From Dryocosmus kuriphilus (Eukaryota > Arthropoda > Insecta > Hymenoptera > Cynipidae), in NCBI GenBank assembly GCA_038277395.1, contig CM076190.1, forward strand, positions 135,060,372 to 135,124,371: DNA of 64,000 nucleotides. The letters run 5' to 3'. The notes under the pieces were generated by a model. The model was not told where the DNA came from, ran no database searches, and saw only the letters and a list, made by a program, of their open reading frames with translations. The position numbers were made by a program, and so were the translations under genes. Of this stretch, positions 1-11,883 are shown in pieces. Every line of letters starts with the position of its first letter. Positions within the stretch are counted from its first letter, which is position 1.

Positions 1-1060
1 ATGCTTGTGGCAAGATCAGATACAGAGTGACCTTTTGGAGTGACATGAAAAATGTACTTTCCTCCGGGCTCCTGAACTATAGAAACTTGTTCTTGCCTAA
101 CCTTATTTCTGTGATTATTTGCACTATGTGTGATGTCAGGCCTCCCATCGAAATAAAGTCCAAGAATTGGAGTGTTGTAAGACTTGTTTCTACTGAGTTT
201 ACGTATCTCATCCCTATCTCGCTGTGCTTTGTATGTGTTAATCACTAAGGAAGTATTATCCGGGGTAACAATTATCAGATCCTCCAATACTGCCGACGCT
301 ATTGCAGCAACCATGGTGGTGGAGACACTGAACCTGTCCGCTACTTTTGCTGCTGTTAACAGCTTTAGCTTCTTGCGATGTGGAGCAGATGAGCGAGCAC
401 ATCGAGATAGAGGATCAGGAAGAAAGTCCGCCTCATCCTTGGAATCAGAGAGCTCGGGGTCTGACACATGTTGCTCTTTAATGGTTGTCATTGAACACAA
501 TATATTTGATTTTTCATAAAATGCTGTCCTTTTCCACATTGCATCTACCTTTCCCTTATGTGAGCTCGATACCTTGTCGTCGATGCCTCCCATCATCATT
601 TTACGTGAACCACGTTGATCCATTAGGAAATCTGATTCCCTTGCAGGAATCTTCTTTCTGACGGGCACAAACAAGGATTTTGTTCTTTTTTGAGTTTGCA
701 TTTGCAATGAGATATGACAAACAATGTGTGACTGTGTTTCAAAAAAGTAGCTAGTTTTTCTTTGTATGTCGGAGAATCTTTCCGATCTTTGCCATAGGCT
801 TTGATCTTCAAATATTTGTCATTGTAAGCTTTTATTTTATTTTTAATTCTTTTAGTGGAAAGGCACGGTATTGAATCTTTCTCCCATAACTTAGTTAACT
901 TCTCAGCAACGATAATGGATATATCGTGAACTGGAGGATCTTTCCTGCTCTCTGACTTCTTTATCAGATCCCAGCGGACTTTGAGGTAATATTTCACAGC
1001 ATCCCTGTATGTAGGAAGACAGATCTCCTTCAGATCCGAGGGTCCCCAGAAATAGGGCAC
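1..1060 (-). pseudogene. Multicopy arthropod protein of unknown function, frameshifted, 5' part
   Basis: Reading the minus strand from 1060, an open frame of 145 codons starts MPYFWGPSDLKEIC and ends in a Cys-rich patch (CKCKLKKEQNPCLC). Near 650-665 the frame shifts. The next frame (KIPARESDFLMDQRG, then RKMMMGG) stays open to base 1 and leaves the window, passing through LGLYFDGRPDI and PGGKYIFHVTPKGH. I recall a large insect family with the same order: Cys-rich patch, FLTDQRG-like block, then a hydrophobic-FDGR block. It is probably transposon-associated, but I know no established function. The gene lies next to Polinton relics on the same strand; whether they belong together is unknown. 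One frameshift breaks this copy and the C-terminus is outside the window. I am fairly sure it is coding-derived because two long frames join at one point. Confidence 0.6.
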
Positions 1061-1471
1061 GCTACTTCCTGCCTACTAAGTAACAATCTGGCCCTCGGTT
1101 TTGTTGGCTCCATTTCGAAGACCCTTAAGAGAAACTTTCCACAAGAGAATGACGAAGGAGGAGCGAGACGCCACAGCAGAGTTTCAGACGATGCCGAGCC
1201 GGCGCTGACTTATTGAGAAACAAGCTAGAGGGAAGCGAGTCCAAACATGTCGTTCGAGACGGCAGAGTAGCCGGGTGAGGGAGCTCAACACAACAGTCAG
1301 GCTGGCTACTGCGCTAATACCTCACTCCCACCCAACATCCTGCATGCTGTGATTGGTGTTCCTGAAGAAACTGCGTTGCGCATTAGACTAAAATCTTGCA
1401 AGTCGTAATATACACAAGTTAGTCGATTTAACACAAATTTCGTGCCATTTTACGCATTATCATTTTTATGA
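1061..1471. other. Spacer, no gene seen
   Basis: About 410 bases between two minus-strand gene relics. It is less A+T-rich than the surroundings and has no long frame or clear repeat. It could hold the 5' flank of the gene at 1-1060. Confidence 0.4.
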
Positions 1472-2321
1472 TTACGGCGAAAGTGATCGTTGCGAGCATT
1501 TTTGGTGACCTTCTTGAGGTATTTTGACCGCATGCACGAACGTGGACCCACGCTGAACCCTTAGCCCAGTGTGGGCAACTCGCACCATTTTTAAGTCTTT
1601 TGGCCAAATTGTCAATTTTTCAAGGCGATGAAAATGTTGAGGAATAATTGGCGGCAACCTGTAGCTGTCGAAGTACCCGTATATTCCTCTATCTGGGCCC
1701 CTGATGAAGATGGCAACCCAGTGTGTGCCAGGCTTTGTGTGGTCATCGGTGTTGATAACGATGGCGACAGGATGTGTCCAAGATTTTGTTATCTGACGAG
1801 CCATATCCACACCGGCCGTGTGAGCTCCTGTCTCGCGCTTTGAGAATTTGTGGGATGTTGATTTTCCAACCATACATCTTCGTGTGAATTTGACGGCGCG
1901 TACTGTATGTAAGTACAAGAAACAGTGTTTTCCTTTCTGCTTCTTCTTCTCCGTCGATAGCAGTCCTTGTCCTCGTTCTCGATGTGATATTTAACAACAA
2001 CGGCTGTTTTGCAAATGGGTTGCCGTTTTGTTGGTTGTTTTGTAATTGTACATGATCCTGTCGTTGCCTGAAGAGCCAGCGCTTGGGTTTCATTGCGCTA
2101 TTGAAAGCATAAGCGAAGTACTCCACATATTTGATTCCATGATGAAAGCAATATTCTCGTTTGTCTTGTATTTGTTTGAATATAAGGCAAGTTAATTCTT
2201 CTAGGCTAACATATTGCCCGCTCAATATTTTTGTTAGTAATTTAGCCTTTTCACTTCCTAGTATGTAAATTTTTCCTCCAAATATAGCTACGTTTCGGAG
2301 ATTAGAGTAGAGTAACTTCAT
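1472..2321 (-). pseudogene. Polinton-type cysteine protease (PRO, adenain/Ulp1-like), decayed
   Basis: Two overlapping minus-strand frames (2321-1743 and 1918-1472) appear to be parts of one broken gene. The second contains INTDDHTKPGTHWVAIF, with the His-Trp of the C48-like protease core at about residue 66. GYFDSYRLPP follows with the Asp at about residue 84. This is the His...Asp spacing expected of adenovirus-protease-like enzymes carried by Polintons, which process capsid proteins. The downstream catalytic Cys segment (usually CGQYC or similar) is not visible in any frame, so the copy is inactive. The N-terminal frame from 2321 is not recognised and may be a different protein. The neighbouring capsid-like and ATPase relics on the same strand support the Polinton assignment. 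Another Ulp1-like protease is the main alternative. Confidence 0.6.
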
Positions 2322-3225
2322 AGGAATGTCTCCTTCGAACCATTTGATTCCATTATAGTATCGTGAGAGCTACTTGTTTTGTAGTTTCACATATGACGAA
2401 AGTTCCCAAAAGAGATGATGTGGTGCTGCAATCCAGTGACCGATGTACTTGAGATTCAATATCACGACCACTACTTTATTTGGTAGAAAATTATTATTAA
2501 TATCGTGAAAGCCTCGAATTTTGATTATAATAGTCAATCACGTTGATGACTTCACAACAATGACGAGGAATACGACAAAGACGGCGACTATGCAAGTAAA
2601 ACGGTGTAAGATGTAACAATCTTTCTTTAAGAGTAACGCATAATGACCGAAGTCTCTTGGTTTATGTACCATGTAGATATACTGGTTTTCGCCTTTCACA
2701 CAAAATATAAAATGGCAGATGTGTGCACAAGTGCATGTGTGTTTAAGTCTCGACATGTTCAAACCTGTTTAGCGGAGGTTGGCCCATGTATAAACTTGAC
2801 CGGTGGCAGATATGCACGTATGTGAGGTGAGGAAGCATAAACTTTTCAGACATCGATATGCCTAAAATCCGGATTTAAGTATGCGTCGTTCGTTTCAAGA
2901 AACTGGTCTTGAAGCATGTTGAATCCTGTTTTATGTTCAATCAATTTCTGTCGTCTGCTATGGCTTGCCGTGAAAAGTCAATTTTCTAGACATTGTCATA
3001 TTCGATATGAACAAAACAATTGATGTATTTTACTTTCGATTAATTTCAAAATCTCGTCATAAAGATTATACATAGAGATTTAGATAACCGCTTACTAGAG
3101 ACAAACATATGTGCTCACATTTTTTTACCATAGAATTAAGAATCACACATAGCAAGCATCGATCATCCGATTAAGAGTTAAAACACGACACCCGAGTGTC
3201 GACTGACTAGCCTCACAGTTCCTAA
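2322..3225. other. Spacer within Polinton remnant, nothing recognised
   Basis: A+T-rich sequence with short frames only. It lies between the protease relic and a tandem repeat, and may hold unrecognisable Polinton sequence. Confidence 0.3.
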
Positions 3226-3306
3226 CCGCGCGTGCCATTATACAGATTTGCACCGCGCGTGCCTTTATACAGATTTGCACCGCGAGTGCCATTATACAGA
3301 TTTTTA
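3226..3306. repeat. Tandem repeat, 3 x 27 bp
   Basis: Three consecutive 27-bp units start at 3226, 3253 and 3280, each with the core CGCG(C/A)GTGCC(A/T)TTATACAG. The period is a multiple of three, so a minus-strand short frame runs through it with a repeated ARAVQICIM-like unit, but no real protein is supported. Confidence 0.85.
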
Positions 3307-3632
3307 AAGATCTGTCCTGACAAGGGGAAGGATTTATTATAAAGCCCCTATTCATTGAGGAATCGACGTCTTAGTTACTCTATACATGTCGACCTCTGCA
3401 TAAGTTAAATGTCTTCAAAGTATCAGTTGTAGTGCTAAAGTGAACAAAGTCCTTTTGATTTCGACTAAGAGTCATAGTAGAGTCTCGGTCGGATAAAGTC
3501 CGCAGTGTTATACATCCAGTAAAGAACTCACGAGTGAATTCGATTCGGGTTATGTTTCGTGTATCGCTCTGCTGGTAAGCGGATATCAAAACAAATACGG
3601 TTTTACCCCTTGCAATTAGTCAACAATAAAAC

Positions 3633-3764
3633 CTACCTCTGTGAACTGGTCTTGTCGTTGTCAATTCGATTATAGAGACGCAAGTAGCAAATCAACCACT
3701 ACCTCTGTGAACTTGTCTTGTCGTTGTTATTTCGATTATAGGGACGCAAGCGCCGAATCAACCT
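3633..3764. repeat. Tandem duplication, 2 x 66 bp
   Basis: Two near-identical 66-bp units start at 3633 and 3699 with CTACCTCTGTGAACT and run to an AATCAACC motif. They differ at several bases. No coding role is visible. Confidence 0.85.
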
Positions 3765-4317
3765 TCTCTCGCCCTTTATAAACAAAAAGTAGTCTATTAA
3801 GAATTAACTATGCTTATTGTAATAGATATATTGTACTTTACATCACTTTGACTCAGACTCATTTACTATTACGGAATTCGCGTAGGATTGATAGTGAAAA
3901 AACCCACAAACATAATTGGTCAGGACTTACCACCCTGAAAAAAATCAGCGAAACTTGCCTCTCGCATTTTCCTATTTCCATTCTACCCTCGCCTTAACTC
4001 GGGATATGACAGCTACACCATGTGGTTAATGAGTCGTATGACTCAAAACAGAGATTATTTTTTGAAAAGTCTGATTGAATCGGTTTCTATGGAATCTGCA
4101 TGCTTTCCACATATAGGGAAAAGTGATGAATTTTGTAATTTTGAAAATTGAAGGGCTATTTTCGCGTTTCCTCTACATCCGACATTGCCAACAAATTCAA
4201 TGATTATTCTTTTTGGTAGTTGGCCAAGTATGACATTATCAAAAGTCTCACTGTGTATGCCTAAATGAATGGCTGTGATATCACTTCCACTCTAGTAATG
4301 GAATATTTGGCGGTCCC
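3765..4317. other. Spacer within Polinton remnant, nothing recognised
   Basis: About 550 bases with no long frame, repeat or recognised motif, lying between the tandem repeats and the capsid-like relic. Confidence 0.3.
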
Positions 4318-4660
4318 TTAAGCAAGTGCTTTTATTTGAGCAAGTAAAATGATAGGACTAATTTTTGCTGGACGAAACAGAAGAGTGGCTGCTTCAATGT
4401 GAATGTATGCTTTATCTGTGGCATTCATGAGACAGAAAGATTCATTAGAACGTACGAGGCGAAGACGGAGCTCTACACCGTTCAACAGAAATTTATCCTG
4501 ATTAAAAAAATCACAGTGAATATGACTATTCAAGTCAATCTCTTTTCCAGTACCAGAAAATTGCGACGGATATCAAACACTTTATTCTCCTGCTTCTTAC
4601 CTTCCATGATTCCGGAACTATCACCTGCCCATAAAGATTATGTAAGATGACTTGCTTTTG
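4318..4660 (-). pseudogene. Polinton capsid-like (F54H12.2-like) protein fragment
   Basis: The minus-strand frame 4533-4318 contains LLNGVELRLRLVRS, then FCLM, and ends in ILLAQIKALA. In-frame sequence just upstream extends to about 4600. This pattern (ligand-free hydrophobic 'NGVEL..RL.RS...FCLM' and a terminal 'LLAHxKAL'-type end) matches my memory of insect proteins labelled F54H12.2-like, which are Polinton capsid-class proteins. Only a short central piece is left. It lies between the ATPase relic (upstream on the same strand) and the protease relic. The next 330 bases to 4992 hold no recognised gene. Confidence is moderate because the match rests on remembered motifs. Confidence 0.5.
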
Positions 4661-4992
4661 CAGCCGGCCCATAATTGAGTAATGTTTCAATTTTCGACTT
4701 TCAATGTCCAATGTTCAACGTTTCAACCCATTTGGTCAATCAAATCTTTGTTTTCTTCTGTTTTTTATGTTGCATGTATTCCTGTCCTGAGATTTAGTAT
4801 AGCGTATGGTAAATCAAAGTACTCATCTTCGTTGCCGGAATTGACAAATTCTGTGGGTGAACCGTCAGTGAGCGATGAAATTGATGTATAGTGAACCCAC
4901 TGAGAAGCTTTTATTGACTTTTAGATAGACTAAGGAATTTATCGCTGCAGAGATTTTTACTCCAAATGCGCGCTTACGTGTTTTCGCCTTCA

Positions 4993-5640
4993 TTACAGGT
5001 GCAAGACTGGAGCAGATGTCGTGGAGTTTTGTGAGTTTATACCCTTTACAGGTACGTATATGTAGTGAAGTGGATCGGTGGATAATATTGCCGTTCTAAG
5101 GTCACAATTATCAGGAGTATTCTGCTTTAAATCAAAGAGGAGGTAGCTGTGTGGTTGAAAAAATGTATTGTGGTAGGCCTCTTGGACAAATCGCGGATTT
5201 TCAGGAAACACTTGACGTACTATATGCTGAATTTGGGCACTTTTAAAACCAACAATATAATTAGCATATAGCGATATATCGCGCTGACCGTGACCCTGAT
5301 GGAAGAGATTCTGTGAAATGAAGATCTCACTCAAGATTTTATGGTGGATGTCCTTCGTGAAAAGATCCACAGTTGTACTATTGGACGCCTCGCGCAATAA
5401 GTCGTTGATAGTTACTAATTTAGCCCGATTATCATTGGAATAATCCGATGATTGTGGTAAACGTTTACGAAATTCGATATTCTTTTCATAATTGCCATAA
5501 GATGTCTGCCTTTCAGAGTAATAAAAAACTATGCGCTAGAAAACCTTATTACACAATTGATCAATGTGGCAGATAAATTATTTAACAAAAAACGTTTTTC
5601 CTCAACCAGTAGGATCGCAGATCATAGCTGTGGAAGGATC
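4993..5640 (-). pseudogene. Polinton packaging ATPase (FtsK/HerA-like), broken
   Basis: The frame 5397-4993 (134 codons) contains HHKILSEIFISQNLFHQG, then QRDISLYANYIVGF, then QHIVRQVFPENPRFVQEAY and a C-terminal YIYVPVKG. These are the post-Walker-B blocks of the A32/FtsK-like genome-packaging ATPases of Polintons. Further upstream, at about 5595-5625 on the minus strand, a Walker A-like string is recognisable but carries a stop codon before GKT. More stops and a frame change separate it from the C-terminal frame. The copy is therefore dead. With the protease and capsid-like relics on the same strand this identifies a Polinton remnant; DNA polymerase B, integrase and terminal repeats were not seen in the window. 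Confidence 0.65.
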
Positions 5641-5731
5641 TTTCACCTTGGATCCATTCTTAGAGATAAAACCTCAAATATAAATTCGATGTTTTTCATC
5701 AATTTTATTCTCGTTTTACCATTTATCTAAG

Positions 5732-5748
5732 CCCCCCCCCCCCCCCCA
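5732..5748. repeat. Poly-C tract (17)
   Basis: A run of 17 C residues on the plus strand in otherwise A+T-rich DNA. Length may be unreliable because homopolymers are error-prone. Confidence 0.9.
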
Positions 5749-6172
5749 CTATTTTGAAAACACTGAAAATAATAGTTAAATAAGCCCACATACCAACTTA
5801 AGCAGACCAATAAGCTTATTAGTCTGGTGTCGCGGCCACGTTAATCAGCTACTAATCTGAAAATATTAGCTAGCATTCGGGAAATATCAGCTAGCACCGC
5901 CCGCCCCACAGTTGGACGAATGGGGTTTTTCTTGGACATACGTCTTTTATGAGCCAATTTTATAGGAAATTTTGCGCTGATTTCGAATATACCAGATGCT
6001 CCTATACCCAAAATAGCTCCGTATTGTATTTTTTCGCAAAAAGCACCGAAAAACATGTTTTTAAAAATATTCCATACCAGACTAATCTTAATTATATTGC
6101 ATTTATTTATAGAAGTATGTACCACAAATTTTTTACATATTGACATAAACACACATATGTATATGCATACTG

Positions 6173-6210
<38 letters not shown>

Positions 6211-6377
6211 TATACATGGTGTGTGTATATGGTGGTATATATACATAAAAAATAGTTGAAAAATATATAAACAAAAAACAAGTCATGTAATTTAACACAA
6301 ATATGTTTTTTAGTAAAATACATATTTATTATTATAAATCCTCACAGAATATATAAAATTAGAAAAAATTATGTAAT
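5749..6377. other. A+T-rich spacer with (TA)n microsatellite
   Basis: No gene is supported. Frames that appear on both strands here are produced by the (TA)n tract at about 6174-6208 (translating as alternating Tyr-Ile). The remainder is low-complexity A+T sequence. Confidence 0.6.
6174..6208. repeat. (TA)n microsatellite
   Basis: About 17 uninterrupted TA units. Confidence 0.95.
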
Positions 6378-8150
6378 TTAAACATATATTATGTTTATAA
6401 CAAAAAAAATTAATTTATGCTTACTATTATAGTCGCATACTGTTCTTAGTAATTTCCGGCCGTATTTAGCATGATTTAAAGGTACTTTATAGTTCCTATA
6501 TGTTGTCAGAAAGTCAAAATGGACTGATTCCATTGCTTGCTCGCTATAGAAACCTAATCCTTTCTCTTGATCAGAGCAAAAATCTTCGAAATGGTAAAAC
6601 ACTGTATGAACTTCTACCGTAACTGACATTTTTAAGTCCAAACAACTTGTTTCAAACAGATCGATTTTGTTCTTATATTCTGGTTTCAACTGGGTTCCAA
6701 AACAATCTCCAACAACGTTTTTAAATTTACTAAATGTATCAGCATAATTTAAACATTGTATTTCACCCTTTGATTGAAGAATATCAACTTTATTTAGAAA
6801 AATATTACATGAATTTCCATTAAATCCTGTGTCACCAGTAGTAACTTCTCGATTTACATTACATTCTTGAATCCGTTCATCTGCGATTTCTTCACATTCT
6901 TCAGACATTTTATTAATTAATGCGTTAACAATATCAAGCAAAAAATGCAAATCTGGTGGTGGAATAGTGCTTAAAATTTTCGTATTTTCATTTGGTGGAT
7001 GTATACAATTTTCGAAATCTCTTGCATTTTCTTTGTTAGCGCCTTTGCGTAGCCAAGCTTCATAATTTTTTATGCTATCACTGATTGTTCGCAAGACACC
7101 CCGTTTATTACCATTACCATGTACCATGTACACACGTATACGTATACTTGAATGAGTCATTAAACCTGCCAGTATGTATATTTCCTAACTTTAAGTCTGT
7201 TGCAATCGTGTACGAGAATTCGTTTACATCAATCATATTCCATATCTGAAATACATTTTGATAATTTGTTTGGACGCCAAGTGCAATTGTTATAATAAAC
7301 ATTTTTTTTCACACCGGAATCTTTAAAAAGCCAATCCTTCTCAAAACGCCTTGCAGGTTTTGTCGTTTACTTTTACTTATAGCACTTAGTTTATCGTTAC
7401 TGAAGCTTTGCATCGACAAACATAGTTTCAAAAATTCACCACCTCCATCAACGCCAAATTTTAAATATACGTCAGATACATTTCTTCTTTCTTTGATGTG
7501 AGTAATAAAACCAGCTAAATATTTACAATAAATAATTTCTTGTTCAACACAAGATTCGATTTATTTGGGATTTTGATAAATTTTGCTTTCTCAGGTGCAA
7601 AAAGTTCATTGATACTATGATTTTTTTCAACCAGAGTTCTTTTATGTCCAGCCTCAATGAGTTTTCGGTTACCATTTGCAGATCTGTTGCAATGCCTGCT
7701 ATAGAATTATTATTCAAATTGCGTTTTACTATTATTTTAATCATGTCTTCAGTAGATATTATAGGAATATTTAGAAACGTACATTAATTTTTAGATTCTA
7801 CTTATGCTTCCTTCACCAAATTTTTAAAAAGTGTCTTTTCACTGCAAACATGATTAATACGTTTCTCTATTTCGGTGAAGCATTTCCTGCATCGCTTACC
7901 TGCAAATTGAGACTTCGGCAACATAGTTACTTTAGATGTTCTTCTATTTTTATTATTTTACAAAATTCTGGCTAAATCACATAAGTAGCATAGACATTTT
8001 TCATTTACATTTGATTTTGTTACACTAGTGTTCTTTCAAGATTTTTACAAATCAGGAATTTTAATACTAAAATTTTTCATGCACTCTTCTGATATTGCAA
8101 AGTAAACATTTCTTTTACATAAGCTACACAATGCTCACTGTAAATTATTT
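6378..8150 (-). pseudogene. Multicopy metazoan transposon-associated protein, decayed
   Basis: The best-preserved part is a 260-codon frame from 7160 to 6378. It has PPPDLHFLLDIVNALI near residue 90, FNGNSC, then VEVHTVFYHFEDFC, GLGFYSEQAMESVHFDF and VCDYNSKHK near the end. Upstream, in other frames, TYTIATDLKLGNI-type sequence (YTIATDLKLGNI at about 7210) and a CRKCF...CS zinc-ligand-like patch near 7860 fit the same family. I recall large families with these blocks in Hydra, aphids and other animals, annotated as uncharacterised and repeated many times, so a DNA-transposon origin is likely. The precise superfamily is not known to me. Several frame changes and stops make this a pseudogene. 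The upstream limit is approximate. Confidence 0.5.
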
Positions 8151-8774
8151 ACGAGAGAAATTTCAGAATTTAAAGCATTATTAAATTTTATTAACAATGT
8201 GTTCTCAATCTTAAACGTTTTCTCGCTTTTGTCGAGGCACAATAAATAAATATTATTTCTATTTTCATCGTGCGTAGCTCGATGATCTTTAGTAAAGCTG
8301 CACTGCATTCTATACGTAAGCCTACAAAGCTACTTTAAAAAATTACTATTTATCCACAGAATTGATTTACTGCTCCATATTTGATGTTACATGTTCAGCA
8401 GATTAAAGGAGACTAACATTTAAAATAAAAATTTTTCGATTCCATCGAAAGCAATTTTCCTAACACATGTGAAGGTAGCATTTAGTTATATTTATATATG
8501 TATATGTGTATACGTACCTGTACAGCTCTAAATCTGTACATAAAACGTGCATGTTACATCGATAATGAAAGTTTTACGTGCGAAAGAGTCTCGGTAAGGG
8601 ACGTGCGTTCAATGAATATGTGCAACGGGCATGTCATCTGGATTGCCGTTCGATAATGCCAATCGTATCTAGCTCTCTGACTTGAAGGGCCGGGAGAGGG
8701 AGTTTGAGTCAGTTCGTGTTTTCGTCGGCGTCGAGACTGTAGCCCTGTGGCTCTGCGCGTTCCTTCAGAAACGT
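8151..8774. other. Spacer, nothing recognised
   Basis: A+T-rich DNA followed by a short G+C-richer stretch at 8560-8770 just outside the Tc1-like element. No coding sequence is supported. Confidence 0.3.
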
Positions 8775-8776
8775 AC

Positions 8777-10039
8777 AGTCTGTTCCACAAGAAAGAATAC
8801 GCGTTTTCTTAAAAAGTTTTAAAGAGTTTTTTTCTTTTCTTTTTTGGCCTGACTGCACGTTTTAAGGGCAAGAGCGAAACCGCCGACTTGCTTCAGTCTC
8901 ATTCGAAGTGTCGGATAGTGAACAAGTTTGCGCAATGAGTGCAGTATACGCTAAACGGTTCGAAGCTGTGTTTTTGTGCAGCAATGCACACGGACCAAAA
9001 ATTTCATACTCAGCTGCTGCTAAAGTGCTTAAAAAGTCTAAGTACTTCGTTCAAAAGTGGGTGGAGCGGTATAGGGACACAAAAGCTGTTTACAATCTTC
9101 CAGGAAAAGAAAAAACGCGAGCAACGTCCAGCAAGGAGGATAAGGGGATCATCGCACTATTCAAGCGCAACCCCACTCTACGGCTGCGCGAAGCCAAGGC
9201 TAAGCTAGCGGAGAAGGGATTAGACGTTAGTATAAACACCATAAGATGCAGATTAGCTGAGGCAAACATGCAGTACCGTAGCACGAGGCAGAAATCCCTC
9301 CTCTCAGAAGTGCACATGCAAAAACGGCTGTCATGGGCTATGGAAAATAATGATCGCGATTGGTCAAATGTGATTTTTTCCGACGAAGCATCCTTTTAAG
9401 CATGGGTTCCAATAAAACGTGCCTGGTCAGGCAAAGGTGAGCGGTTCCTCCAGCGAACTGTTAAACACCCAGTAAAGATCCATGTTTGGGGATGCTTCTC
9501 ACAGCGCGGTTTTGGCTGTTTAGAGCTGTTCACTGAGAACCTGAACGCTGAAAAAATGGTAAATCTACAAGCATGGTCTCCTGAGGTCTGCAGAAAAGAC
9601 GTTTGGAGCCAATAATGAGGTTTGGATCCTTCAAGAGGACAACGATCCCAAACATTGCAGTCGTCTCTGCAAGAACTGGAAAGCTGAAAATGGCGTCGTC
9701 ACCCTGGCCTGGCCTTCACAATCTCCTGATGCCAATCCGATTGAAAATGTGTGGAGTGTCCTTAAGAAAAAACTTGCAGGAAGGCGTGTTCACCCTCAAG
9801 CAGCTCTCTCGACGAATTAGAGAGGTGTTGGCGCTCTCTCTCTTTAGAATATGCTGAAAAATTAGTCGAGAGCATGCCCAGAATTTGCCAGGCCATTATC
9901 GAGAATAATGGCGATTGAACCATTTATTAAGGTAAGTTCTCCCTAACTATTAAAGCGTTTTTTCATGCCAAAAAAGAAAAATAAAGTTTTCTTTAAAACT
10001 TTTCGAGAAAACGCGTATTCTTTCTTGTGGAACAGACTG
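8777..10039 (+). mobile_element. Tc1-like DNA transposon, 1,263 bp
   Basis: The left end starts CAGTCTGTTCCACAAGAAAG after a TA at 8775-8776. The right end is its inverted complement, followed by TA at 10040-10041. The inverted repeats extend about 35 bp and share the block AAAGAATACGCGTTTTCT. TA target duplication plus CAGT termini fit Tc1/mariner. The single transposase gene inside (8908-9918) is broken, so the copy is non-autonomous. Confidence 0.93.
8908..9918 (+). pseudogene. Tc1-like transposase, one stop and at least one frameshift
   Basis: The protein would cut and paste the element by binding its inverted repeats. The N-terminal 163 codons form a paired-like helix-turn-helix (SYSAAAKVLKKSKYFVQKWV) and a second HTH (STNTIR-like region INTIRCRLAEANMQYR). 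The first catalytic Asp is in VIFSDEASF near residue 159. A TAA follows immediately at about 9397-9399. Reading through, the frame continues WGCFSQRGFGCLELF, then shifts around 9570-9600. The next frame carries the second Asp (LQEDNDPKH) and the Glu (SPDANPIENVW), with DD34E spacing by my count. It ends at a TGA at 9918. The family's usual length is about 340 residues, so this is a full-length but dead copy. Confidence 0.9.
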
Positions 10040-10041
10040 TA

Positions 10042-11883
10042 GATTTATGCGTCTTCTTGTTTGACTCTCTTATCTTCGGTAGAGCGTCATATCGTGTATC
10101 AGATTATTATTCGTGATAATTATACAATAGCGAAGGTCAATTAGACTCACGGTTGTTGCGAAATTAGCTCAGCGAATAAACCATCCGGCTTTGGTTTTGC
10201 TCGCGCGTCGGTACTTGGGGTGCGTCTTTTTTTTGTGTGAGAGTGAGTGTGAAAGTGCTGTATATGAAGTATCTCTTAACGGAGATTTGGTCACAACAAC
10301 TATTTAGCTTGTTGTGACATCAGTGCGAGATAAGGGTTGATTTAACGCTGCGGGGAGTTTGCTCTGACATTATCAACAAGCACAACCGCAGCTCGCGACG
10401 AAAGTTACTCCCGGACCTTTCGGCAGGAAATGCATTAGCATTTCAAAAACGCGATTACGCAAACACACTTATGCTTCACCTGGTGTCCTTTTAATCCTTG
10501 TAATTGAATTGTATATCAAACTTCAGAGGCTTTTTTGCCTAAAGGCTTTTTCTCCTCATTTCGCAGATAAAATATATTCTTTTCTTGTAAATTCTATCGA
10601 GCCTTTTATTATTGACCTAATAAAGCTGCTTCAAATCTTCTAGATCAAGAAAGTTGAATTTCGACGATACAGTGCATATATGTACATTTTTGTTATATTC
10701 GAATTCATTCGTGATAAGTAATTAATCAGCACATGTGATTTTGAAAATATAAATTTGTTATAATATTATAATATTTATGATAAAATAAAGTGTTAAAAAA
10801 ATAATTTTTCTTCGAAAAAAAAATTTGAAAATTTTTTTTACTAAAATTAGCGTTAATAAAAAACGGCATCATGTAAGATTTTCATCTTGACATTTTTTCA
10901 CTCTAAAAGCGTTGTTATATCTGCGGAGCCTCGCCCAAAAAAATGAATAATTTGAAAACAGTGGAAAAAATTCTTCTCAAGGAAGAATACTACTAGTAAC
11001 GAGCGGTGAAATGGGAACGACACCTTCACCTGCAAGCATGCGTGTCGCGCCGCCGTTGCCTCAGTAGCAGGCGCGCGCACCCACACACACACACAGTAAG
11101 ATACACTAACTCGTAGCTTGGGATTACATTATCTTCTCAAATAAGTAAGTGTGGTTTCGTAAAAATATGTGGGAAAACAAAGAACGAGAGAGGTGTAATT
11201 CACGAATCTGCTCAACAATATGTTGTGTCGCAAAAAAAAAAATAAAATTACCACCTATAACGCAGGCACCGGGTAGCAGTTTGTCGCTAAGGTAAATACT
11301 ATAATATTAGTTGCATCATTTTTTCTTTCATTCATATTCAGAGCGTCTTCGGAAATTCACTTTTGCCACATTACAACGACACACAAGTACACGAGGCGCT
11401 GCGCGCTGTGTTACTCGTATATATAAAGCGACACGCACTGCTTGTCGTGATTTTCCGAATAAACTCTCCCTCTTTCTCTTATTGGTAAATGACGCGCCGG
11501 CTACACGTTCTGTCTCTCTTTCTCTCTCTCTCCCTTTCTCTTACATGTTCGCGCAGTGCCAGGTGAAAAACACGCACCGTCTCTCTCAGCGATCCACCTT
11601 CCCTGTGTATTACTACCGCATGTTTCCTTTACTGTGTATCTGTCCTTGTCTGCCTCGCTTATCCCCCCTCTCTCACCCCTTCTCCGATTCGTAACTGACG
11701 TGCCGGCTACACATTAAGGAATTCTGCACTATCTCGCTTTTTCTCTCCCCTTTTCATCTTTCTTCGTATCTCACTATGTCACTCTTTCTCTTTCTCTCTC
11801 TCATTACTTATTCACAAAGGAACACGCAACAGAGGCTGTTATTAAATACATTGATATTTCATGTTCTTTCTACAGTTTTACAG
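10042..11883. other. Flank of Helitron: A+T-rich, then pyrimidine-rich DNA
   Basis: No protein is supported. 10660-10880 is very A+T-rich; 11460-11800 holds CT-rich tracts (repeated TCTCTCTC). It lies directly upstream of the first apparent Helitron exon and could include its promoter, but no motif proves this. A 127-codon plus-strand frame at 11311-11694 is compositional. Confidence 0.35.

Noticed and set aside
3226..3764. Possible CRISPR-like array
   Set aside because: The 27-bp and 66-bp units are simple head-to-tail repeats without unique spacers, and the DNA is eukaryotic.
5841..6323. 160-codon minus-strand frame and three others over the same bases
   Set aside because: Produced by the (TA)n tract, which is open in all frames and reads as Tyr-Ile repeats.
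9603..9857. 84-codon plus-strand frame in the Tc1-like element
   Set aside because: It is a different frame from the one that contains LQEDNDPKH and PIENVW, so it is a shadow of the true transposase.
10160..10225. tRNA-like segment with TTAGCTCAGCG
   Set aside because: It resembles an A box, but no TTCGANNC B box or closing acceptor stem follows at the right distance.
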